From the NCBI GenBank assembly GCA_963924555.1, contig OZ004583.1:7020582-7084581 (forward strand): a DNA stretch of 64,000 nucleotides, in the 5' to 3' direction. The stretch comes from Crambe crambe. Its lineage: Eukaryota; Porifera; Demospongiae; Poecilosclerida; Crambeidae. Below the pieces are notes generated by a model, which saw nothing but the letters and a program-made list of their open reading frames with translations, searched no databases and had not been told where the DNA came from. Positions 10,282 to 30,860 of this stretch are shown one piece after another (the stretch's first letter is position 1; each line of letters starts with the position of its first letter). Position numbers and translations under genes: made by a program.

Positions 10282-13200
10282 CTAGCCAGTGCCATTGGAA
10301 CCTCTTTCATCCTAAATCAGAAGAACAAGAGATTGGTTAGAAACATACATAGTTATACTCATCCACTTTCACAATTCAAACTAACACCACATAGAGCTGT
10401 AAGAAGGAGTAGCTAATGCTATGAGCATAACTTTGTGGGATTACACAATGGCAATATGGTAGGGTTTTTCCTTACACTGTGTCTACTGCACCATACGGAA
10501 GTTTTGCAATACCGGCTGGACACTAGCCCCTAGCCGCTACTTTTTAAACATTATTATACAATACATAGGCCAGCTTTGTTGGCCTATGTAGTTATATTGT
10601 CATGCCGGTACTGCAAGAGTTAAAACTTCCGGTCCAGTAGACACTGCGTTTCCTTACCTTATTGTTACTCAGAGCACTGTATTCTCCTCTGGATGGTTTG
10701 TCTTTATGTCCACTTCTGTCTCCTTTCCCATGATCCAGTGGAAGGTAATGCTCACTCTCCACTTTAGGTGCTTGGGAAGGTGCTGGTTTCTCCTGCATGG
10801 ATGATATGAAATTACTACTACATGGTTGGGTTTTTCCTTACCTTACTGTTACCCAGAACACTGTATTCTTCCCCACTTCTACCCTGGGTACCAGATGGCT
10901 TGTCCTTATTTCCAACCCCCTTGCCTCCCATCTTGTGGTCCAGTGGGAGGTAGTGTTGATCTTTCTCCTTATTTGGTCCACCAGCTGGTTCCTCTCCTTT
11001 AGACTACATGATGAAAGAGTGGGGCTAGCTACACTGTCACTACAAATGACTCCACATACTCCATCAGTTGGAAGTTCATCCTTGTATTCCTTATAATATC
11101 TTTCTTGTGTCTCCAGTTTAGCTTCCATATATGGTTGTCCTGGTTTTCTGAATTCATTTGCATTGAGATCTTCCAATTCCTTTATTCTCCCTCCTTCACC
11201 AACCTCCAACTCTTCTATTTTTTTATCTTTCTGTTAGAATATAGTCATAACAGAGGAATAATCAATTGACAGAACTAATAGATAAGAATTCATATTGGTG
11301 GGAGTTTTATTTGGCATTTGTACCAAGGAAGGCCTTTGGTGGACATTATTATTGGCAGTGGTGCATTACTATTTAAAAAAAAAATTTTTTTGGCTGATAG
11401 TTTGCTCGGTCCTCTTCACTTCACGATCTATCTCTTTTTGACTAAGCTTCTGTCAAGGAAACACCCCCTTCTTCGTTCTTCAAAGAGCCTTTACGATCGC
11501 AAAACAGCAGGAAACGGAACTAGCTAGCCAATCATGTAGTCTTGATCTTCCACATGCAGCTCATTGTTCACTGTGTGTGTGTGATACACTTGAGCCCCAC
11601 CTTCCATAGCTATAGATATTGGCGGACATTCGGTTCCAAGACAGACCACCATACCGTCAAATTTAATACAACACCAAATTTAACTCATATACAGTAGCTA
11701 CTTACCAAATTATGTTTCCATCCTTCCTCTCTTTGTTGGGCCTGAATACTATTTGACAAACTTCTATGCAAACATTTCTGCCAGAAACTCATTTGCTGCA
11801 GTCAATATAGTACATAATTAATACCATAATCCTGATGACAGCATAAGAATGGATGAAAGAGTAAAATGCAGCTTGCAATCCATACCTCACTACTCCTCTT
11901 TTTGTAGTTGGGTAAACCTGTGTAAGTACAAAGAGAATGAGATGAGTGATCCAGAAGCCTTCTATTCATATCATCTGGTATAAGCAATAGCTATACACAT
12001 GTATGTATCCTATCCCTTACTAATGTAATCCACAGCAAAATATATTCCAGCAGCTGCAAAGATTAGGAGACTGTAGTCTGAGAAAACATGTGCTGAAATT
12101 ATGAGACCATCTCTAGAAGACTGCCATGTAGGATCACATGTACCTGCATGTACACAAATATAATAAAGCTAACCTGAGAGAATGAGAATGCTTACTTTTT
12201 TGAAGTCCAACATGAAATCCCACTACCACCCACAGCACAAGAGATGCAAATGTCAGGACAAATCCTGTCACAGAGAGACCCAGAGATAGCCATGGTCCTA
12301 GAGGAGAAAAAAATTAATGATGAAAAAACAAAACAAAAAAAAACAAACAAACAAAAAACAAACAAACAACAAAACAAACAAATAACAAAAAAAAAACTAT
12401 ATTATTGCCAAGTACCTTAGCATGAGGTAATCATGCAGTGAAGGGATAGCATTCACTTGGCAAGCACATGTAGACCAAAATTTAGACAGCATGCGCAAGG
12501 CTGCCTATGCTGATGAGTTATGTAATATGCATGTCATACCTTTCTTAAATACATTCAAGGTAATGATCACTCCAAGTACAATGGCCATACTTAATAGTAT
12601 CACACCTACAACCAGCAGACCTTGATTTGAAGATGTTAATCGTGCACCTACACACACCAACATGACGTCATTATGTACACGTCAAGAAATATACTAACTT
12701 ACCTTCACCAGAAGTGAAGTTTCCTCTAACTTGAAGGTTAAGGGAAGAAGTGTTGATGGTCACCTGATAATAATGAATTGTAGCAGCATCTAAGACAGTT
12801 ATTTGGAGAGGGGAATTGAGGGAGGTAGACAATGAAGGGCTCAGGTCCTGGTAAGAGGAGTCACGGACATATTGGAATAAACAGTCTCCTTCTCTCATAG
12901 GGTAGGAACAGATGACAGACGTCACACAGCCCTCAGAGGAGAATGAAACATTAAAGGAAGATGGAATAGAAGTGTCTGAATAACCAAAAAAATGTCAATA
13001 AAAAAAATACTAGCTAACCAACTCACTTAAATATGTGGAAGTGCTAGTTGATCCAAAAGCTCCTGTAACATTAACAGTGACAAAATAACTTTGATCTGTT
13101 TGATCTGACAAAGAGAGGGGGAAGGATATGGAGCAAAGGTTATTACTGCAGTTGTTAGAGTTGACCATCCTCTGATCCACCCTCTCCCTTGTGCTGTCAC

Positions 13201-16200
13201 CCAGGACCACTGTGTAGCTTAGGAGATGGTTAAAAGAGCATTTGTCAGAAAAAGATTGCGTCTGAAGGAAGGGAATTGTCATCATACAATATGTATACAT
13301 ACACAGTATGGATAACCTGTTGCATCCACTGCACTGTCAGCTGATTTAATCGTCCATTCTGATTATACACAGGCAAGACTGTAACGTCAGGAGCTGCATG
13401 CATAATAAGTAATTTCATAGCTCACCTCTCTCTGTATAGTCATGCACGGTATACAAAATATCAGTGAGTATGATAGTACTCTAAGTAGGGATGGCACAGA
13501 TTACCCCCATAGGACTAATACTTAGTATTTTCTTTGAATACTTCCCTCCTACAGTCAGCAACTTTAGAAAGTCTACCAGTAGATGGATTGGTGAATCTAA
13601 AATCCCCAAGTTGATACAGTAGTCTATGATCATTATCTAGAGCTAGCTAGCTAGAGATAGCTGAGTAATAATTTCGAATAATTGGATATCAAATACATGC
13701 GCATGCGTATTATCAGTATGCCGTATTTCTGAAACAGTAAGCTCCCTGGTCCTAAAACTTGGTATGCACATTGTAGTAGGCTCTAGTAGGCTGGATAATC
13801 ATTCACAGTAGCTTTTGTTAGGTCTAAGTGGGGGAACTAGAATTTCACTTTTGTATTAGTATATAGGTGGTGCGTGCAGCAGTCTGTGTCATCCCCACAC
13901 AGAGAGAGCTACTGCTCTCTCTGATAATTTCAAAATTGGATATCAAATACATATGCATGTGTATTAACAGCTTCCAATAATAATTAGTACTGTGGTTTGT
14001 AGTGTCTCCTTTTATATCGACTATACAAAAGATCATAGTTGGTACAATTTGGAGTGGATTTATTCAGAAATCATAGCTATAACTTGAGTGGTTCGGGAGA
14101 TATAACAACAACAGCAATAGAGAAGAAGAAGAATCCAGCGATTTACCTGCTTGCCGTATTTCTAAAACGGTAAGCTCCCTGGTCCTGAAACTTGCCCTTT
14201 GTAGTAGGCTCTAGTAGGCTAGATAATCATTCATAATACTTAGCTTTCGTGGATGTTTGACAGCCATAACTCCTGACTGCTTCATCCTATATCTACGATC
14301 TTGGTACCATCTTGAAGCTCTACACCCGAGGTAAGGAATGGTATTGTTCAAATTGAACCAAAGCTCAAGTCCTAACTATAAATTGCTGTCCAAGTGCCTT
14401 CGTGGTCCTGGATGACTCAAATTTTTGAATGCTTCGTAGACAGCACAGTTAGTTTGTAGATGCTACGTATACAATACTAGAATGCTAGAACGCTTCATAG
14501 ACACAGTTAGTTTATACACTGTATATCCAACTGTTGTGGTGGGCGTGGTAAGCTTATTTGGTAAAGGGTCATTTTTGACATCATTTAAGGCTTGAAAAAA
14601 AGTGTGCAAACAAATGAGAGGAAAAATATCTTGAAAGAGTGATTAGGCTTGAGTACATGACTATAAAAAGTACAGAAACAAGGTGGGATACCTTGCTGGC
14701 TATGTACTGCATTTGCCCTGCTAACTGTCACAGAATTGACAAACCCTTTACATCGCTGCATGGACTGCATTAATTTTGTGCTCTGCTAACTGTCATAAAA
14801 TTGACATAAACCCTACATCGCTGCAAGGTGTAGCCAAAAAGGATAATATGGCAGCAGCAATGTAGGGTTTATGTCAATTTTAGCAGAGCATAAAATTAAT
14901 GCAGTCCATGCAGCAATATCAATTCTGTGACAGTAGCCAGCAAGCTATCCCACCTTGTTTCCGTACTTTTTATAGTCATGTACTCAAGCCTACATCACTC
15001 TTTCATTTAGAAGAAATGTTTTCCTCTCATGAGCATTAAACTTTCCAGATCAGATTCATTTCGGCTCATACAATTATGACGAAACCTCCATAGCTACAAC
15101 ACGTGAACTTTAACTTGGATAGCAGGATCACAGCATCCAGTTGCCTATAACAAAAAAGGTGATGAAAAAACAAAGATCAGGTCACCACATGTCTCACAGT
15201 AAAGCTCTCATTCTTTATCTTCATGATCGAAACAGTTAGCAATGACCTTCTAGTAAAGGAAAAAAAATTTTTTTCTAGGAAAGTAGGGATGGCTGTGTGC
15301 AGTTCAAAAAAGGTTTAGCAACAAGAGAGTAAACTTCAGTCAAGTAACCCCTTACCCATCACCAATATTATCTACGCGCTAACTATTCCTACTCCACTCC
15401 CTTATCTCATCTTGGCCTGTCATGGGAGTTAAGTAGAAATAGTTAGCTTGTAGTTTGGTAATATTGGTGATGGGTAAGGGGTTACTTGACTGAAGTTCAC
15501 TCTCTTGTTGCTGAACTTTTTTTAATCGCACACAGCCATCCCTATTTTCCTTTTTTAATTTATTTTTCCTTTACTTAACTTCAGTCATCCTGAGCTTATA
15601 AATGCTACCCAACCCTAATTCTAAGCTCAACGAGGTAAAAAAAGAAAAACAAAAGTGCATGCAAACTACTATGTACAACTATTCTTTGAACTCCATTACT
15701 CTCCTCTCATACCTCGCAGTTGGATCATAATACTGTCTCTTCCCCCTTCTTGGTTCCCACAGTTGATGGCACTGACACTGAAGGAGTAGAGTGTCCCCAG
15801 GACCAGTCCGCACCTGAAACTCTCACTGGGTCTCTATGATGATAATACTCAAACACATAATGGCTACATACGTAGCTACTAAAATTTCATGCAGTATAAC
15901 TATGCATGTATACCTAAAAAAGAAATTTATTCTACTAGAGGGATATAGGGCAACCCTTATGACATAATGTGCTCTGGGTACTATGGTATGATTTTGTGCA
16001 TGTGTTTCTGTTAGCACTCTATGTAGGGACGGCAGGTCAAAGGTCATAAGACTGTATATAATAGCCTTGAGTGACTGGCTAATCGGGTGAGTCCACATAA
16101 AAGTACATGATATGAGCATGCCCAGCCTTGGAAACGGGTAAGAGGTCGATCAGTCCTTGGATTCTACAGTCATTCTTTTTGCCAGTCAATTCTGTTAAAT

Positions 16201-17696
16201 ATACTAACCAGCAAAGTTGAAACGAGGTCAGTGTTGATAAAAGCAGAGCTAGGTCAAGGTTATTCTTATCTCACCCAAGAACTGAGTAGAAACTTGTCGG
16301 TGTAACGTTGAACTCTGGTGGGTACGGCTCCTATCATTGTCATGCACTAGTGCACACACACCAGACAGCCACACAAAATTGTTATACAAACCATAGCGCT
16401 AGTATAGCCCGCCAATCAGGTGGAATAGTTATAGTACAGTTGCCTTGGAAATTATGACTATGAATAGCCTTGACAATCCCAGAATGAAATTAGATACATA
16501 GGTTCGCTGAAATATAGCTTAGAAAATAGTCTGACCATTGTATAGAAAAATGAAGGAAGCCTAGAATATTCATTGAAAATGAAACAGGATACCTGCGACA
16601 TAGGTACATACAATATTATAGGGGGCCCACACAAAGGAGCTAGGCAGTTCTCATAATAGGTCCTATATCTGTATTCATTATGCTTTGCATTCCCCTAGTG
16701 CTAATAAAGTGATCCTTTCTCTGATCCAATTTATCATGGAAAGGTTGCCTTAGAGTATTATCAACATATCCACAAGCAAAACAGACTCACTATCATCTCA
16801 CTGGGACAAGAAGTGGTGGCAGGGTTCACTACCACATGATACATCTCCACGTTATACTGAGAGGTGAAGGAGGGGGACCACTGGATGGAGACCTCTGGAC
16901 CTCCAGTAGTGTTAACAAGAGAACAGGTAGCAGAAGAAGGTGAAGGAGGAGGGTCTATTGATAGAATATTTACTTGTTTAATATACGTACATGTACACTA
17001 GATAGCTATACCTACCTCTGATATCTGTGATACTTATTGTGTTACTCCTAAATGGAATACGTCTACACTCTATGATCGACCCTCTTAGAAGAGATGCATC
17101 ACCAATCAATGTGGAAGATACGTTGTAAGAGAGATTGTTTTCATCAGGATTAACACTGTTAACCTGCACTCGCACACCAGGTGTAAGATGGTTTGGATTA
17201 ATAAGGGTCAGATTCAGTGGTAAAGGTTGCATAGGATCATAGTCTGAGAATACTGCAAAATCACTGCCATTAATTGCCCAAGTCAGACTAGGTGTTTCAA
17301 TGCCATGACAAGTGAGTGTGACTCTTCCAGGACAGAAAGTTCCATTAGAAGGAGCAGATAAGGAAAACATTGGAAGAGCTAGAGAGGGAGGGAGAGGGAG
17401 GGGTTGAGTTAATAGTGTGCTTTGACACTAAGTCTATGCTTTATGGAAGAGTTACAGGGAGGAGAAATCACAGAAATATTAAAAGCTATGATTGTGACTG
17501 GTCAGTGTTTAATAGGTCTAAGGGTATTACTAAGATTTACAATATATACAATAACACACCCTTCATATATAGATGATTAGTGTACTCTTCAGTAGACAAT
17601 AAGCAATAGCTACAGCTGTAAGGTGGTTTTAACAAACTCACAGTTCACAGTCTCAGTCAACATGAAGACAATGATGACATGTGTAGCAGAGACCAT
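10282..17696 (-). CDS. Receptor copy C: Ig + FN3 + three membrane segments + tyrosine-module tail (probably decaying)
   Basis: Exons on the minus strand: signal 17696-17642 (MVSATHVIIVFMLTETVN), Ig 17378-17016, FN3-1a 16954-16791, FN3-1b 15834-15713, FN3-2a 13393-13317, FN3-2b 13261-13027, FN3-3 12975-12703, TM1 12647-12540, TM2 12297-12196, TM3 12143-12021, GLPNYKKRSSE 11917-11886, QMSFWQKC 11795-11706, coiled-coil exon from 11230 to about 10985, tyrosine modules about 10984-10842 and 10792-10658, last exon 10311-10282 (DERGSNGTG, TAG). Splice phases agree except at two places. FN3-1b carries one extra base (near 15,780-15,781) relative to copy A, which shifts the frame. The coiled-coil to first-module join is also out of frame unless a short intron is removed. 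FN3-1 is additionally split by 956 bp (15835-16790). It is either a real gene with an assembly error or, more likely, a young pseudogene. Confidence 0.58.
10483..10650. mobile_element. Foldback element in copy C tail intron
   Basis: Imperfect inverted ends (GTCTACTGCACCATACGGAA and TTCCGGTCCAGTAGAC) enclose an inner palindrome centred on GGCCAGCTTTGTTGGCC. It is non-coding and lies between the last tyrosine module and the terminal exon of copy C. Confidence 0.6.
13590..14270. repeat. Dispersed repeat R1, partly duplicated in tandem (second copy at 28,780-29,350)
   Basis: The block contains GATACAGTAGTCTATGATCA, ACATGCGCATGCGTATTA and a segment CGTATTTCTGAAAC ... GCTCCCTGGTCCT ... CTAGTAGGCTGGATAATCAT. 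The same order occurs at 28,780-29,350 inside a KDM7 intron. The CTCCCTGGTCCTGAAACTTG segment occurs a second time here, at about 14,150-14,240. No open frame is conserved, so it is a non-coding dispersed element. Confidence 0.7.
14611..15032. mobile_element. Foldback element in a copy C intron
   Basis: Two arms of about 190 bp (14611-14830 and 14845-15032) are inverted copies of each other; for example TAGGCTTGAGTACATGACTA pairs with its complement near 14,975. It has no coding capacity. It lies in the intron between FN3-1b and FN3-2a. Confidence 0.75.
15252..15575. mobile_element. Foldback element, TAGGGATGGC type
   Basis: Ends AGTAAAGGAAAAA and TTTTTCCTTTACT. The arms contain TAGGGATGGCTGTGTGC and CAAGTAACCCCTTACCCATC and their complements. 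A diverged fragment (GGGTAAGGGGTTACTTGACT-like) occurs near 31,545 in the KDM7 3' region. Confidence 0.75.
15835..16790 (-). other. 956-bp interruption of the FN3-1 exon in copy C
   Basis: In copies A and E the FN3-1 domain is one exon. In copy C it breaks after SCPSEMI (minus-strand GTGAGT at 16790) and resumes at RPSESF (after ATCATCATAG at 15835). The edges look like a good intron with phase 0 on both sides. No open frame or clear terminal repeat was seen inside. It may be a gained intron or an insertion into a decaying exon. Confidence 0.6.
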
Positions 17697-17699
17697 TAT

Positions 17700-18147
17700 G
17701 CAACTCAATTTTAGGTAACTGCAATGGGATGATATCATGAAGTTTGTTTAGAGCTTGATCAGATAACAAGCTGAAATACATAATGGTCATATCCAGGCCA
17801 AACTATAAATGGGGTCATTATAGAGGGAGCTCCAGGATGCTATGATGCTTATTTATACAGAATGTACACGACATCCCTTTAATAGCTAGCAGTAGCTGCA
17901 GTTTCACATACTGATGGCCTCAAACTACGTTAACTCACATCTGTAATATCCTAACGAGCTAGTATCCTAACGAGCTAGAACTTTGAATTGATTATTCTCA
18001 GGGTCCCACCCTTCTCTAGCTAGCTCTAGCGCGATCGATCACGTACGTACGTACGTCACATACACGTGCAAGATCCACCCATTCATGTTCACATGATAAT
18101 TATGATTTTATAACTCACGCGCGCGTGCGTCTAGATAGCTTGCATGC
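17700..18147. other. Shared upstream region of divergent copies C and E
   Basis: No exon recognised. This lies between the copy C signal exon (ATG at 17696) and copy E. It contains short palindromic runs (ACGTACGTACGTACGT near 18,042 and GCGCGCG near 18,120) and may hold a bidirectional promoter. No specific promoter motif was confirmed. Confidence 0.35.
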
Positions 18148-18456
18148 TAGCTAGTAGGGACTGGCACATTCTGCCAGCATAGATTTGGGAATAATAGGTC
18201 TATCAAAGCAGGAAGCATAATGCTGGCATAATAGGCTATCGAAAGCTAAATCATGTGTGCCTAAACAGTAGCTAGCCTAGCTGATCAAAAGTGAGATTGC
18301 AAATAGCTATTTACGTAGTCTTTCAATGCTTATGATATCAGGTATGAGCATAATAAAGAATTAAAAAAAGAATAGTGACTTTAGCTATAAAGCTGGAATT
18401 AAAGAATAGAATAACAGGGAAGCAAAAAAGCATAATGTGCCAGTCCCTACTAGCTA
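18148..18456. mobile_element. MITE with TAGGGACTGGCACATT ends
   Basis: Perfect 23-bp terminal inverted repeats (18148-18170 and 18434-18456) enclose about 260 bp of AT-rich non-coding sequence. It sits between the divergent receptor copies C and E, just upstream of E. Confidence 0.75.
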
Positions 18457-18706
18457 GCTAGCTGCGCTGATAAAATTGCATCGTGTTGTTGCTAGAGCTA
18501 TTGTCTTCTGAAGAGCTAAACAATGGTATGTATCAGTGTGGTATACACAATAGTTTATTTTTAATATATCAGGTCCCTTCGCCTTTTCACCTATTATATT
18601 CCAGTCCAATTTTCATCTTTTTTGTGACAGAAATTGTGGATTGTAAGTTTTGGTTAGCTAGATTATCTGCATGCAGTCACTCATGCTATGTCTCTCATAT
18701 CTCCAG

Positions 18707-21345
18707 CTCTTCCCATGCTTTTCCTTTTTGCTCCTTCAAATGGAACTTTCTGTCCTGGAAGAGTCACACTCACTTGTCATGGCATTGAAACACCTAGTCT
18801 GACTTGGGCAATTAATGGCAGTGATTTTGCAGTATTCTCTGACTATAATCCTATGCAACCTTTACCACTGAATCTGACCCTTATTAATCCGAGCCATCTT
18901 ACATCTGGTGTGCAAGTGCAGGTTAACAGTGTTAATCCTGATGAAAACAATCTCTCTTATAACGTATCTTCCACATTGATTGGTGATGCATCTCTTCTAA
19001 GAGGGTCGATCATAGACTGTAGACGTCTTCCATTTAAGAGTAACACAATAAGTATTGCTAATGTCAGAGGTAGGTATAGCTATGCAGCTGCTGTTGGAGC
19101 AATGACATTATGTAGCTAGCTATAATGATTATTTGCTTGGCTCAATGGACTCAACAATTCCATATCCAACTCCATGAAGTGTATGTGTCATTCTATTTAT
19201 TGCAGATTCCCCTGTTTCACCTTTTTACACTAACTGCTCTGATCTTTTTGGAGGCATGATATGTCTCGGATGGTCCCCTGCCTTCACTTCTCTACATGCT
19301 GTAGAACTTTATCATGTAGTAGTGAGCCCCACCCCCTCCTCCTGTCTCAGTGACCAGCAAGTGAGACCCAGTGAGAACTACACCTGCTCTGGGCTGGTCC
19401 CAGGTGTATGCTACACCTTCATGATAAGTGCTGTAAATTGTGGAAACCAGGAAGGGGGAAGATCAACTTTCAGAACATCAGTTGCACATAGTAAGACAGA
19501 TAATTTTTCGTTTAATGCCCAATAAATTAAACTGTAGTAATGAATTCACTGTTCATGCAACTGAAAGCATGGGAATGAACGGTGGCATTATTGCTAAATT
19601 TAATATTATACATGTGTTTCGCTGTGCTTTTCATCTTTTGGAATTTTGCATAGCTAACTATAATTTTGATATTGTTGCAGTTTTTGGGGAAAAAAATAAT
19701 AATTATGATAGCTAGGATTTGTAGCTATAGGCCTTAAATGGAAAATGTAGCTAGCTATAATGAATTGTAAAACTTCCTGCAGGATCTCCTATTACTAGCA
19801 TCACTGCAATATATGATGAGGACTCCATCCTTAGTGAAATTGAAGTTAAATGGAATAGTAGTATACTGGTAAGCTGCGCTACATGATAGCTACGTGCAGA
19901 AGCTATCGTTTCATGATGACATTGTTATATACTATAGGAAGATATCATGAATGACCCCTGTTTAGATGGTGCGTTAATCAACTACACATTAGTAATTATC
20001 ACAGAAGATTCATCAGGTGGGAGACTTGACATCCCAGTGGAACCAAGCAACTGTAATGTAGCCATGCTCTGTTCCACATCCTTTCTCCTACCATCGCAAC
20101 AAGTCAACTTTTATAACATCCACTTCAATATCAACAATGACACACAAATCTTACAATCTTTCTCCTACCAGCATACATTGTGTGAGTAATTAGGTGGAGG
20201 AACCATGGAATCAAGGGCGTATCAAGCTGCGAAGCGGCGAGAGGGTATGCAACTAGTGTAGACAGCGAAATGTAAATTGTAAAGTGTTACTATATTTAGC
20301 TACAGTTTGCTGCAGTAAACAGACATATGTGGGCAGAGTTAGAGCCGGCCTACCATATGCTAGGCTATTTTTAGTAACATTTTACACTATGCCGTCTATG
20401 TATAGAGCATTGGCAGTTGCATGCCCTCTTGCCGCTTCACAGCTCGACCTTGATGGAATGTATGTGACATTGTGACAGTAGGTTTTAGATAAGGTTGAGC
20501 GGCTGCATAAAGAGTTTTAATATAGCTAGCTAAGTAATGTTGTTGTCCTTTAGCTAGCTAAATTTTGTCGTTGATGATTGTATGTTGTGGCTGTTTTACA
20601 GCTGGCTTCTCTTATCAAGCACTGAATTACTCGATATCTTTCATCAGTGATAGGATAATATATGTCTTTTGCACTTCACCTTTTGAAAGTATCGAAAACT
20701 GCTTCATTCAATTCAGCCTCCATCCTGATTACACAAATCTGAGTTCACCTATTAGAGTACCACAGTCCACTCACTTTCTCATTACAAATGCCACGGTATC
20801 TTTAATGGATACATTGTACTATCAAGCCTCAATAACAAACTCTTCACTGAAGATTATCGTGAGATCAAGTTATGTGTATGCAACAGTTAAAACTGATAAC
20901 ACTGCGGGGAATGTAACAGACACACTGATCACAACTATCACTTCTGAAATTCCCAAATCTGGTGATTTTGTAACTTTGAAAAGTTATCAATTGGGACTAC
21001 TGGTGGCTGTACTACTGGGTCTAGCAACAGTTTTCCTCATGATAATTATTGTATTACTTTGTAAAGGTAATTCTTAAGTGTGTCGTAATAATTTCCCCCT
21101 TTTGACAATTGTTATTGTTAGTTGGTAGGTCCAAGAAATACACTCCTGAAAATCAGCTCCCTCTTCAGAAAGATTTGGATCAAGACACTCCTAACATAAC
21201 TAAAGTTGAAAAGTGTGTCATTGATTCAGACTCAGCAATGTATGAAGAAATCAATCAGAGCAGACCCACAAGGAATGTGAATGAAGATTTCGAACTGACT
21301 TCAAATTATGCCTATCAAGAATCAAAGTTGAAGTCGTCAAACTGA
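18707..21345 (+). CDS. Receptor copy E: single-pass Ig/FN3 receptor with YEEI tail
   Basis: Intact plus-strand paralog in divergent orientation to copy C. Exons with fully consistent phases: Ig 18707-19069 (NGTFCPGRVTLTCHG), FN3-1 19206-19490, FN3-2a 19783-19868, FN3-2b 19938-20181, FN3-3 plus one membrane helix 20602-21066 (LGLLVAVLLGLATVFLMIII), tail 21122-21345 ending in TGA. The signal-peptide exon was not identified; an exon ending at a GTATGT donor near 18,523 is one candidate. The tail of about 70 residues has AMYEEINQ and NYAYQE. YEEI is the classic Src-family SH2-binding consensus when phosphorylated, so a role in tyrosine-kinase signalling is inferred. Unlike copies A-D there are no TM2/TM3 or YSxL modules. 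The stop lies only 180 bp before the KDM7 start codon. Confidence 0.75.
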
Positions 21346-21524
21346 ACCAAAAAAAAAAAAGATGCACATAGCTAGCTAGTGTGTTGTTTTAGATCAACTT
21401 CTGTAACTTGGCATAATATTAAGCTAGCAGCAGTATTAGCTACTTGATTATGATGTCACGCGGTTCATTAAGATTGACCTTTGCCCTCTAGGCATAAGCT
21501 GTTTGTCGGCCAAGCAAGGGCGCT

Positions 21525-30856
<9,332 letters not shown>

Positions 30857-30860
<4 letters not shown>

